Assembly: GCA_910586275.1 (NCBI GenBank)
Contig: CAJUIM010000159.1
Span: 1 to 5,831, forward strand
Origin: an uncultured Lachnospiraceae bacterium
GTDB taxonomy: Bacteria; Bacillota; Clostridia; Lachnospirales; Lachnospiraceae
DNA: 5,831 nucleotides
Reading direction: 5' to 3'
In this document: positions 1 through 5,688 of the stretch, piece after piece
Layout: the number at the start of each line of letters is the position of its first letter
Numbering within the stretch: position 1 is the first letter of the stretch
Translations under genes and position numbers: made by a program
The notes under the pieces: generated by a model
Seen by the model: only the letters and a program-made list of their open reading frames with translations
Told to the model about the DNA's origin: nothing
Databases searched by the model: none

Positions 1-61
1 GCCGCAGAGCGAAAGCGTGTCCGAATAAAAACATCGTTCCTGATGCGGGCTGCGGGCTTAA
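1..61. repeat. Left arm of an imperfect inverted repeat
   Basis: Positions 19-61 match the reverse complement of 5760-5802: by hand alignment, 39 of 44 columns are identical, with three substitutions and two single-base gaps. Shared blocks include TAAAAACAT, GTTCCTGA and GCGGGCTGCGG. The inner end, CTTAA, stops one base short of the trxA stop codon. Outside the shared block (1-18), similarity to the right arm is weak. Within this arm, GCCGCAG (1-7) can pair with CTGCGGGC (50-57) with one bulged base, closing a stem around the element. GCGAAAGC at 9-16 could form a GNRA-type tetraloop. The family is not recognised; a dispersed intergenic repeat or a structured RNA are both possible. The left edge may lie outside the window. 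Confidence 0.75.
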
Positions 62-62
62 G

Positions 63-389
63 TTAGTGACATTGGGTTATCCCCTGAAGTTTCTTTTCCA
101 AGTCCTCTTTGGATAATATACCCACATGCGTCTCCACGGCCTGACCTCCCTTAAAGAAAACAAAGGTAGGTATATGCATTACCTGATATTTCTGTGCAAT
201 CTCCATATTTTCCTCTATATTGCATTTTCCCACTTTTACTTTACCGTCAAAGCTATTTGCCATCCCCTCCACTATAGGCGCCATCATTTTACAAGGGCCG
301 CACCAGTCCGCGAAAAAATCTACCAAGACCGGTACCTCTGATTTTAATACCTCTGCATCAAAATTTTCCGTTGTAAATTTGTATTCCAT
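63..389 (-). CDS. trxA: Thioredoxin
   Basis: Small cytoplasmic thiol-disulfide oxidoreductase that passes electrons from thioredoxin reductase to target proteins. The ATG at 389-387 gives 108 residues, the usual thioredoxin length. A GAGG Shine-Dalgarno site lies 8 nt upstream (401-398). A longer TTG-initiated reading (from 434) would add 15 charged residues with no homology value. Visible hallmarks are the redox motif WCGPC at residues 29-33, the buried Asp24 in VLVDFFADW, the cis-proline in HIPTF (Pro74) and a C-terminal G-x-L-x-K-x-D-L helix. Extra cysteines occur at positions 56 and 107. The gene starts 34 bp after the trmB stop on the same strand, so the two are probably co-transcribed. 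No strong terminator is visible before the inverted repeat that begins right after the stop codon. Identification is secure; whether it is the organism's main thioredoxin is not known. Confidence 0.96.
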   Translation of the reverse strand: MEYKFTTENFDAEVLKSEVPVLVDFFADWCGPCKMMAPIVEGMANSFDGKVKVGKCNIEENMEIAQKYQVMHIPTFVFFKGGQAVETHVGILSKEDLEKKLQGITQCH

Positions 390-423
390 ATCCTTTTCCT
401 CACTTTCTTTTACCGTTTTGCAT

Positions 424-1062
424 TTATCGTTCAATTACATATTTATAAATTGCATTTCCCATGGCGGAAAACCTTTCTTCATATTCTGTCATGATATTTC
501 CTTCCATCATTTCCGCATCGTGGTGTAAGTCAAAAGTGACCTTTTTTGCCCGCCATCCTGCCGGTTCCAGTTCCTCCATGGCAAACCGGAATAAATCCTC
601 ATTGTCCGTCTTAAATTCCAGGTGCCCGTCCTTTTCCAATATCTTATCATAACGGGCAAGGAATTCTCGGGATGGGAGCCTCCTTTTTGCATGCCTGTCC
701 TTCGGCCAAGGATCGGAAAAATTCAGATAAATACGTCCTATCTCCTCTTTCCCGAACACATCCCCTACCGACTCGGCGTCCATCCTTATAAAACGCACAT
801 TGGCAAGGGGATCCTGTTCCATTTTCTGCACTGCCCTCAGCAGCACGCTGGAATATTTCTCAATGCCTAAATAATTTATGTCGGCATGCGCCTTCGCCAT
901 ATCCATAATAAACCGGCCTTTTCCCATGCCGATTTCAATGTGTATAGGATTATTATTCCCAAAAATTCCGTGCCAATTCCCTTTTTGCCCTTCTGGATTA
1001 TGGACTACAAATTCGCTGTTGCCAATCAGTTCCCTCGCACCCGTTATATTCCTTAATCGCAT
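424..1062 (-). CDS. trmB: tRNA (guanine-N7-)-methyltransferase TrmB
   Basis: SAM-dependent enzyme that methylates N7 of G46 in the tRNA variable loop. The 212-residue product starts at MRLRN, the canonical TrmB N-terminus. The ATG (1062-1060) has an AAAGGAG site 13 nt upstream (1082-1076), rather distant, but no start codon lies between. A TTG 63 bp further upstream (1125) is less likely. The SAM-binding motif I is EIGMGKG at residues 43-49, with an acidic ribose-binding Glu68 in GIEKY. The family signature NFSDPWPKDRHAKRRL is at 114-129, followed by KTDN (151-154) and TEYEERF (192-198), which complete the tRNA and active-site elements. It is the first gene of a leftward trmB-trxA pair and is preceded by a sigma-A-like promoter. 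Nothing suggests truncation. Confidence 0.96.
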   Translation of the reverse strand: MRLRNITGARELIGNSEFVVHNPEGQKGNWHGIFGNNNPIHIEIGMGKGRFIMDMAKAHADINYLGIEKYSSVLLRAVQKMEQDPLANVRFIRMDAESVGDVFGKEEIGRIYLNFSDPWPKDRHAKRRLPSREFLARYDKILEKDGHLEFKTDNEDLFRFAMEELEPAGWRAKKVTFDLHHDAEMMEGNIMTEYEERFSAMGNAIYKYVIER

Positions 1063-1075
1063 ATCTGCAGCAGTG

Positions 1076-1082
1076 CTCCTTT
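1076..1082 (-). promoter_or_regulatory. Shine-Dalgarno site of trmB (long spacing)
   Basis: The minus strand reads AAAGGAG here, 13 nt before the ATG at 1062. The spacing is longer than usual, but it supports MRLRN as the start because no ATG, GTG or TTG codon lies in frame between the site and that ATG. Confidence 0.6.
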
Positions 1083-1139
1083 CTCCGCTTTGCCGGATTG
1101 TTCTTTTTATGAATGGAAAATGCAATTTTCTTCGAGCCT

Positions 1140-1167
1140 ATTTTACACCATTTGAAAAAAAAGTCAA
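1140..1167 (-). promoter_or_regulatory. Sigma-A-type promoter for trmB-trxA
   Basis: On the minus strand, TTGACT (1167-1162) and TAAAAT (1145-1140) are separated by 16 bp. Each box matches the consensus at five of six positions. Transcription would start near 1133, giving a leader of about 70 nt before the trmB ATG. The spacer is rich in T. No other good candidate is visible upstream of trmB. Confidence 0.7.
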
Positions 1168-1197
1168 CAATCCCGATATGCCTCATGCGATGAGTTA

Positions 1198-1248
1198 ATA
1201 AAAAATCCTTGAATTTTTTATGAAATCTGTTTGGTTTTCATAAAAAAT
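1198..1248. repeat. Three alternating copies of a 9-bp AT-rich motif
   Basis: ATAAAAAAT occurs at 1198-1206 and 1240-1248, and its exact reverse complement at 1213-1221. The second and third copies form part of a perfect 13-bp inverted repeat (1213-1225 with 1236-1248, 10-nt loop). Copies one and two can form a competing hairpin with a 6-nt loop. The array lies between the trmB -35 box and the likely -10 of the carboxypeptidase gene, so it may be an operator. The extreme A/T content makes chance or DNA-bending explanations possible. Confidence 0.5.
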
Positions 1249-1258
1249 AGTGTATTAT
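1231..1258 (+). promoter_or_regulatory. Possible promoter for the carboxypeptidase-signal peptidase pair
   Basis: TATTAT at 1253-1258 is a reasonable -10 box, about 30 bp before the start at 1289. The only -35 at suitable distance is TTGGTT (1231-1236, 16-bp spacer), a poor match lying in the loop and right arm of the 13-bp inverted repeat. An activator or an alternative sigma factor may be involved; this is inference. Confidence 0.35.
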
Positions 1259-1277
1259 AAAAAGTAATTGTCAAAAC

Positions 1278-1287
1278 AGAGGAAAGG
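1278..1287 (+). promoter_or_regulatory. Shine-Dalgarno site deciding the carboxypeptidase start
   Basis: AGAGGAAAGG ends one base before the ATG at 1289, with its AGAGG core about 6 nt from that codon. This favours 1289 (MVFIMKL) over the TTG at 1268 and over the ATG at 1301, which would be about 13-18 nt from the site. Confidence 0.6.
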
Positions 1288-1288
1288 T

Positions 1289-2797
1289 ATGGTATTCATA
1301 ATGAAATTACCTTTAAAGAAGAAAAAATTCAAGCATAAAACGAAAATCTTAGCATTTTCTTTATATATACTGACCTATGCATTTTTTGGCTGCGGCAACC
1401 GCTCTTATGCTGCCAGTATGGATGCGCTGACACAGGCTGCGGAGGACAGGAAATCCTTGCCCGTAGAATCCAATGAAATTGAAAACTGGCCCAACGGGCC
1501 TCTGATCGGGGCAGAATCCGCCATTGTGATGGAAGCCGAAACGGGCATTATTTTATACAGCAAAAACATCCACGAACAGCTGTATCCGGCCAGCACTACA
1601 AAAATACTCACCTGCCTGATTGCCGCAGAGAATTCCTCCTTGGATGAAATGGTCACCTTTTCCCAAGAAGCCGTTTTTTCCGTCACTCCCGGCGGCTCCC
1701 ATATGGGGATGGATGTGGGTGAGGCACTCACCATGGAAGAGGCCCTCTATGGGGTTCTTGTAGGCTCTGCCAATGAAACGGCAAATGCCGTGGCGGAACA
1801 TGTAGGCGGCAGCATTGAGGGTTTTTCGGATTTGATGAACAAAAGAGCGGCGGAACTGGGATGCACGGACTCCCATTTTGTGAATCCCAACGGCCTGCAT
1901 GATGACAATCACTATACTTCTGCCTATGACTTGGCGGTTATAGCCCAAGCCTTTTATCAAAATGAACTGTTGGCAAAAATGTCCAACACCCCCACCCGGC
2001 ATTTTGAGCCTACGGATACACAGCCCGATGATTTCATCCTGCGCACCCATCACAGAATGGTAACCGGCGAATTTTCCTATGACGGCGTACTGGGCGGGAA
2101 AACAGGATATACGGATAATGCACGCCAGACGCTTGTGACCTGTGCGGAGCAGAACGGCATGAAACTCATCTGTGTTGTTATGAAAGAGGAGTCCCCTAAT
2201 CAGTTTACGGATACTATAGACTTGCTGAATTACGGCTTCAGCAATTTTGAAGTCGTAAATGTATCGGAAAACGAGACAAAATACAATATAGACAATGCGG
2301 ATTTTTTCCAAACGGAAAACGATATTTTCGGCAATTCCAAACCGATTCTTTCTTTAAATAAAGGAAGCTATCTTATCCTGCCTAAAACAGCTTCCTTTGA
2401 GGATTTACAGTCTTCCATTTCCTATGAAGCGCAAAACGAAAATCATCTTGCCGTTATTGACTATACCTACAATGGAATATATGTGGGGAGCGCATCCATT
2501 GATGTAGCTGCCTCCGTCTCTTCCTATGATTTTGACAGCCCCGCGGAATCCATTGCCGAAGAAGAAGAACCGGAACCGAAGGAGAATATTATATTTGTAA
2601 ATGTAAAAAAAGTACTGCTGGGCGTTCTCGCAGCCGCGGGTATTCTAATTATGATTTTTGTCATCAGGTCACTGATACAGAACTACAGCTTTGCAGGCCG
2701 GAGACGGTATAAGGCACGGTACAATAAAAGAACGCGATACCGCTATAAGCGGGGACGGAATATACAGCTGCCGAGATATGATGATTATGATTTATAA
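1289..2797 (+). CDS. D-alanyl-D-alanine carboxypeptidase, S11 family (DacF/PBP5-like)
   Basis: Low-molecular-weight penicillin-binding protein that removes the terminal D-Ala from peptidoglycan pentapeptides outside the membrane, limiting cross-linking. The product is 502 residues. The N-terminus has a very basic region (KLPLKKKKFKHKTK, residues 6-19) and a hydrophobic stretch (about 20-35). A signal peptidase I site after SYA (residue 41) is plausible; FFGC (32-35) is a poor lipobox. All three active-site motifs are present: STTK with nucleophile Ser102 and Lys105, SAN at 160-162, and KTG at 271-273. A beta-rich PBP5-type C-terminal domain follows (roughly 320-415), then an acidic Glu/Pro linker (about 417-435), a single membrane segment (about 442-461) and an Arg/Tyr-rich tail. 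Classical PBP5 enzymes instead end in an amphipathic helix. The signal peptidase gene starts 56 bp downstream on the same strand. Family is certain; the exact paralogue (dacA, dacB or dacF) is not. Confidence 0.93.
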   Translation: MVFIMKLPLKKKKFKHKTKILAFSLYILTYAFFGCGNRSYAASMDALTQAAEDRKSLPVESNEIENWPNGPLIGAESAIVMEAETGIILYSKNIHEQLYPASTTKILTCLIAAENSSLDEMVTFSQEAVFSVTPGGSHMGMDVGEALTMEEALYGVLVGSANETANAVAEHVGGSIEGFSDLMNKRAAELGCTDSHFVNPNGLHDDNHYTSAYDLAVIAQAFYQNELLAKMSNTPTRHFEPTDTQPDDFILRTHHRMVTGEFSYDGVLGGKTGYTDNARQTLVTCAEQNGMKLICVVMKEESPNQFTDTIDLLNYGFSNFEVVNVSENETKYNIDNADFFQTENDIFGNSKPILSLNKGSYLILPKTASFEDLQSSISYEAQNENHLAVIDYTYNGIYVGSASIDVAASVSSYDFDSPAESIAEEEEPEPKENIIFVNVKKVLLGVLAAAGILIMIFVIRSLIQNYSFAGRRRYKARYNKRTRYRYKRGRNIQLPRYDDYDL

Positions 2798-2842
2798 ACC
2801 GGATACATCCGAGATAAATGTTCTGAAATTCAGCCTAAGAAC

Positions 2843-2847
2843 AGGAG
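2843..2847 (+). promoter_or_regulatory. Shine-Dalgarno site of the signal peptidase gene
   Basis: AGGAG lies 6 nt before the ATG at 2854. The 56-bp gap after the carboxypeptidase stop contains only short palindromes (CGGATACATCCG and CTGAAATTCAG) without a T-tract. That favours read-through from the upstream gene rather than termination. Confidence 0.65.
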
Positions 2848-2853
2848 ACCGCC

Positions 2854-3384
2854 ATGACTGCGAAAAAAATCATAAAAGAAATATGGGAATATGTAAAGGT
2901 AATACTTATTGCACTGGCAATGACCTCTCTTATTAATAGTAAGCTAATAGCCAATGCACAGGTTCCTACCGGTTCTATGGAAAATACTATTATGACAAAC
3001 AGCCGGATTTTCATTTACCGCCTGTCATATCTTTATGAAGAACCGGAGAGAGGAGATATTGTCGCTTTTCATTGTCCTGACGAGCCTGCCTCCTCCGACC
3101 CCTATTTAAAAAGAATCATCGCCCTTCCCAACGAAACTATAGAAGGTAAAAACGGGATGATCTACATCGACGGCATCCCGTTGGAAGAGCCTTATGTTAA
3201 GGATACCTTTCAGCCCGATTTCGGACCGTATACCGTACCGGGCAATTGCTACTTTATGATGGGCGACAACCGGAACAATTCGTGGGACTCACGCTACTGG
3301 AACAGCAAATTTGTGGAAAAAGAGGACATTGTCGGGAAAGCGATATTTGAATATTATCCTGAAATCAAGCTTTTGGATAATTAA
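2854..3384 (+). CDS. lepB: Type I signal peptidase (S26 family)
   Basis: Membrane-bound serine protease that cleaves signal peptides from secreted precursors on the outer face of the membrane. The 176-residue length and single N-terminal membrane segment (about 13-30) are typical of Gram-positive SipS-type enzymes rather than the larger two-segment E. coli LepB. The catalytic Ser41 lies in VPTGSM, just after the membrane segment. The general base is Lys86 in YLKRII. The box D-like RGDIVAF is at 66-72, and the conserved MGDNRNNSWDSRYW is at 136-149. It follows the carboxypeptidase by 56 bp and is probably co-transcribed; that protein's own signal peptide could be a substrate. Its last 20 bp overlap the 3' end of the convergent reductase gene. 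No rightward terminator is apparent. Confidence 0.95.
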   Translation: MTAKKIIKEIWEYVKVILIALAMTSLINSKLIANAQVPTGSMENTIMTNSRIFIYRLSYLYEEPERGDIVAFHCPDEPASSDPYLKRIIALPNETIEGKNGMIYIDGIPLEEPYVKDTFQPDFGPYTVPGNCYFMMGDNRNNSWDSRYWNSKFVEKEDIVGKAIFEYYPEIKLLDN

Positions 3385-4237
3385 CCATATTTTCATATTT
3401 TTTTCCGTTTCCCACAAGGCTCTCCAAAGTGGAAGGAAACACTATTCCGTACTCTTTCAGCTTTTCCTGACTCATACTGATATTGCGGGGATTCGGAGCA
3501 AAAGCCGTCTCATTCTTCTTCAGCCGCCCCGCATCCCACTGCAATATACGGAACATAGCTTCCACCGTTTCATAAGTATTCCTGTCATTGGGTGAGCCAA
3601 AATTATAAATCCCTCCCGGCAGTTCCATTGCCTTCTCCAGATTACGGATTACCTCATTGACATCCGTTATCCCGCGCACATCATAAATCGGATAGCTTAT
3701 CTCTTCATCGGTCTGCAGCTTGGCTGTCAATGTCCTGAAGAAATCGCCGTGTTCCAGTTCATTCCTTGCCATAATGTCATACATCCACGACAGCCGCAGA
3801 ATTACACACCCCGGATTTTGCGCCAGACACTCTTCTTCTGCCTTCCGCTTTTCTTTCGCGTAAACATTCTGCGGCATTAGTTCTTCGCTCTCCTTATGCA
3901 AACCGATCACATTGCTTCCGAAATAAACTTGATCCGAACTGCAAAACAAATATTTTGAACGGAACTCTTCTGCCGCCATGGCTATGTTCCTGCTTCCGTC
4001 CACATTGATTTTCCACGATTTCTCCGGCTCTTTCTCGCACATTCCCACATCGGAAACCGCAGCGCTGTGTATTACCGCATAGGGCCTCACTTTTTGAAAC
4101 ACTGCATACACATTCTCCCTGTCGGTAATATCCATTTCCTCATGCCTTGGAGCATACACCTCAAACTTTTCACTATAATAATCTACAATCCTGCTTCCCA
4201 GAAAGCCGGATGCACCTGTCACTAATAATCTTTCCAT
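3365..4237 (-). CDS. RmlD-like NAD(P)-dependent reductase/epimerase (extended SDR)
   Basis: Extended short-chain dehydrogenase/reductase, closest in layout to dTDP-4-dehydrorhamnose reductase (RmlD superfamily). The ATG at 4237 follows an ideal AAGGAGG (4251-4245) with 7-nt spacing and gives 290 residues, normal for this family. The nucleotide-binding motif TGASGFLG is at residues 7-14, DITD at 36-39 and HSAA at 57-60. The catalytic triad elements are CSSDQVYFG (99-107) and Tyr126-x-x-x-Lys130 in VYAKEK. The RmlD-type segment IYDVRGITDVNEV (184-196) and GIYNFGSP (209-216) shape the substrate site. The actual sugar substrate cannot be read from sequence, and no rml or glycan genes are nearby. 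It lies 39 bp downstream of the replication initiator gene on the same strand, an odd partnership. Its 3' end overlaps the signal peptidase gene by 20 bp. Confidence 0.85.
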   Translation of the reverse strand: MERLLVTGASGFLGSRIVDYYSEKFEVYAPRHEEMDITDRENVYAVFQKVRPYAVIHSAAVSDVGMCEKEPEKSWKINVDGSRNIAMAAEEFRSKYLFCSSDQVYFGSNVIGLHKESEELMPQNVYAKEKRKAEEECLAQNPGCVILRLSWMYDIMARNELEHGDFFRTLTAKLQTDEEISYPIYDVRGITDVNEVIRNLEKAMELPGGIYNFGSPNDRNTYETVEAMFRILQWDAGRLKKNETAFAPNPRNISMSQEKLKEYGIVFPSTLESLVGNGKKYENMVNYPKA

Positions 4238-4244
4238 TTCCTGA

Positions 4245-4251
4245 CCTCCTT
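4245..4251 (-). promoter_or_regulatory. Shine-Dalgarno site deciding the reductase start
   Basis: The minus strand reads AAGGAGG, 7 nt before the ATG at 4237. The alternative ATG at 4267 lies upstream of this site and would add ten residues before the Rossmann strand, so it is disfavoured. Confidence 0.75.
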
Positions 4252-4276
4252 CCCACTGCATCTCCATTTTCGTCGT

Positions 4277-5422
4277 TTAATTTGACAGCAGCTGCAATTC
4301 CAGCTGTTCAAAATCATATTCGTTCTGCGGAAAATCATGAAAACCGCTTCTTTGGCTTTTCTTTGAAGCCTTATAGCCGTTTTTAATTGCCGCTACCATC
4401 CATCCGGTAAAATTAGCCGCTTTCACCTTCTGCCGCCGGTAAATATCATACGCCTCTTTCACCCGTTCAAAATCATTTTCCGCCGCTATGGCAATTGCCT
4501 TAATATCTTTAATGCGCATATCTTCGTCCTCCAACAGGCTGTCAATCAATTCCACCACCCTCATGTCGGCCGAAACCACAGGCGTAAGTACCACATCCTG
4601 TTCCATTAATTCCATCAGTCCGCTGGTCAGCTTCACGATAAAAGAAACCTCATACACTTTGCCGCCCCGCCCTGCTTTTCCCAATTCATAAGAGACATTC
4701 ATGCAAGCCTCCGCCATAGAATTGATTTCGTTCACTGCCACGTCAATTACCCGGTCCTTAAAGTCTCCCCAACGGGCAAATGTCTTTTCTTTGGCCGCTT
4801 CCACTGCCTTGTCATAATCCGGGGTACTGCTTTTCAGAACCCGCTGCACCCGGTCATAGCTAGAATTCACAGCCCCTAGATCCAGCTTTAGTTCCGATAG
4901 GGAAAATGTAATCCGGAACAGGTTTTCGGGTCTTTTCTTATCTCTTGGATAATATGCCTTAGATTTTAATAATTCATACAGCCGGAATGAGTATACCGAT
5001 TTAAAAGACATCATTACCGGCAGGCTCAATTTTGTAAAATTCTGCTGCAGGCCGTAAAGATATTTTTCCAAGTCCGAATTATATTTAATGGTAAATTTCC
5101 CATTATCATACAACGCAGTCTGCACGATATTCAATATCATAAACTTATTGTTTTCCCGGTCCTCCATCACAATCTGCCTATTGGCAAGATTATCCGCACA
5201 AGAATAGAGCTGATCATAGAAAGAACCGTTTGTCTTTTTCATATATTTCTTTAGTTCCGATGCCGTCACAGTACTGATTAACTGTCCGTTCTCGTCTTTC
5301 CTTACCTTTGTAAGGCTGATGGCAAGCACTTTGTTTTCCAATAAAGAGGATTTATATTTCGCGCCAATTAAAAAATTACTTTTCTTATACTCCACTTCTT
5401 CAAAAGGTATCGGTTCCTTCAT
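4277..5422 (-). CDS. Replication initiator protein, Rep_3 (RepB/RepA) family
   Basis: Iteron-binding initiator of the theta-plasmid type, built from two winged-helix domains that bind origin repeats and help open the DNA. The ATG at 5422 has a GGAG site with 7-nt spacing (5433-5430) and gives 381 residues. An in-frame ATG at 5455 has no ribosome site and lies inside an iteron. The N-terminal domain spans roughly residues 15-155 and includes the Rep_3-like stretch around 110-154 (FTIKYNSDLEKYL, then SFKSVYSFRLYELLKS). A second winged helix covers about 165-265. The C-terminal part (about 285-350) is helical. The last 20 residues hold an FHDFPQNEYDFEQLELQLL motif like those ending many Firmicutes plasmid and phage replication proteins. 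Upstream are iteron-like repeats and a strong promoter, so the gene looks functional. It is longer than many Rep_3 proteins because of the C-terminal extension. No partition, mobilisation or toxin genes are in the window. Confidence 0.88.
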   Translation of the reverse strand: MKEPIPFEEVEYKKSNFLIGAKYKSSLLENKVLAISLTKVRKDENGQLISTVTASELKKYMKKTNGSFYDQLYSCADNLANRQIVMEDRENNKFMILNIVQTALYDNGKFTIKYNSDLEKYLYGLQQNFTKLSLPVMMSFKSVYSFRLYELLKSKAYYPRDKKRPENLFRITFSLSELKLDLGAVNSSYDRVQRVLKSSTPDYDKAVEAAKEKTFARWGDFKDRVIDVAVNEINSMAEACMNVSYELGKAGRGGKVYEVSFIVKLTSGLMELMEQDVVLTPVVSADMRVVELIDSLLEDEDMRIKDIKAIAIAAENDFERVKEAYDIYRRQKVKAANFTGWMVAAIKNGYKASKKSQRSGFHDFPQNEYDFEQLELQLLSN

Positions 5423-5448
5423 GGCTCTTCTCCATTCTTTTTGATTTA

Positions 5449-5466
5449 AACGCATTTTTTGTACTT
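5449..5466 (+). repeat. Iteron-like repeat A
   Basis: AACGCATTTTTTGTACTT: 16 of 18 bases match repeat B, with the first 13 exact. It sits about 27 bp upstream of the rep start codon and contains the rejected ATG at 5455 on the minus strand. Confidence 0.6.
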
Positions 5467-5477
5467 TTTTCTTTTTG

Positions 5478-5495
5478 AACGCATTTTTTGGAGTT
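5478..5495 (+). repeat. Iteron-like repeat B
   Basis: AACGCATTTTTTGGAGTT, starting 29 bp from the start of repeat A in the same orientation. It matches the distal repeat C at 17 of 18 bases. It lies in the transcribed leader of rep, where Rep binding could repress its own synthesis, as is known for other iteron plasmids. Confidence 0.65.
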
Positions 5496-5505
5496 CTTTT
5501 TATAC

Positions 5506-5543
5506 ACGAGAATTTTGGACACCCAAAACTCCAGTTTTCTCGT
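5506..5543 (-). promoter_or_regulatory. Two-part hairpin in the rep mRNA leader
   Basis: On the minus strand, ACGAGAA (5543-5537) pairs with TTCTCGT (5512-5506). Inside, TTTTGG (5528-5523) pairs with CCAAAA (5518-5513) around a GTGT loop. An 8-nt bulge, AACTGGAG, lies on one side. The same DNA carries AAAACTCCA (5525-5533), an inverted copy of the iteron half TGGAGTTTT. In RNA, TGGAGTT (5533-5527) could instead pair with AACTCCA of repeat B (5495-5489). Both a DNA operator and an RNA switch are possible; there is no T-tract, so it is not a simple terminator. Confidence 0.5.
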
Positions 5544-5552
5544 CTAAATCAT

Positions 5553-5582
5553 ATTATCCTCTTTTCTGTAGTATTTTGTCAA
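5553..5582 (-). promoter_or_regulatory. Sigma-A promoter of the rep operon
   Basis: On the minus strand, a perfect TTGACA -35 box (5582-5577) and a GATAAT -10 box (5558-5553, five of six) are separated by 18 bp. Transcription would begin near 5546 and run through a leader of about 120 nt, containing the hairpin and iterons A and B, before the rep ATG. It is the best promoter match in the window. Confidence 0.8.
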
Positions 5583-5586
5583 TAAA

Positions 5587-5610
5587 AAAACCACTAAATA
5601 TAGTAGTTTT
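5587..5610 (-). terminator. Terminator-like hairpin just upstream of the rep promoter
   Basis: The minus strand reads AAAACTACTA, a TATT loop, then TAGTGGTTTT followed by further T residues (seven in a row). This gives a 10-bp stem with one G-U pair. It ends a few bases before the -35 box and would insulate rep from leftward transcription entering from the repeat side. The stem is AT-rich, so efficiency is uncertain. The plus-strand version has a mismatch and a shorter T-run. Confidence 0.4.
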
Positions 5611-5670
5611 AATCATTTTCAGCATTATATCCTATCATTTTCCCACTTTACAGGAAATAAGGAACTAACT

Positions 5671-5688
5671 AACGCATTATTTGGAGTT
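5671..5688 (+). repeat. Iteron-like repeat C (distal)
   Basis: AACGCATTATTTGGAGTT, one base different from repeat B, in the same orientation and 193 bp from it. It lies upstream of the rep promoter, so it is outside the transcribed leader. Its position suits an origin or looping site rather than a chance leader repeat. Confidence 0.6.

Noticed and set aside
26..46. Terminator after trxA on the minus strand (CATC/GATG stem then TTTTT)
   Set aside because: The stem is only 4-5 bp and is not preserved in the right repeat arm, where the bases do not pair. It is more likely an incidental part of the repeat.
1182..1194. Small palindrome CTCAT-GCG-ATGAG in the divergent intergenic region
   Set aside because: Five base pairs with a 3-nt loop are too short to call as an operator or terminator without comparative support.
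1553..2311. 252-residue minus-strand frame inside the carboxypeptidase gene
   Set aside because: It is a shadow of a gene with all three catalytic motifs. It has no family signature and no promoter or ribosome site was evident.
3382..3404. Rightward terminator after the signal peptidase gene
   Set aside because: There is a T-tract (about 3397-3404), but the sequence before it forms only a 3-4 bp weak stem, and it lies within the reductase coding sequence.
5446..5484. 12-codon minus-strand upstream frame (MRSKRKKYKKCV) in the rep leader
   Set aside because: It lacks a Shine-Dalgarno site and its lysine-rich content follows from poly-A sequence between the iterons. Leader-peptide control cannot be supported.
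5459..5668. 69-residue plus-strand frame opposite the rep control region
   Set aside because: It runs through the iteron, promoter and hairpin sequences, has no ribosome site and its Phe/Ile-rich composition reflects T-rich DNA.
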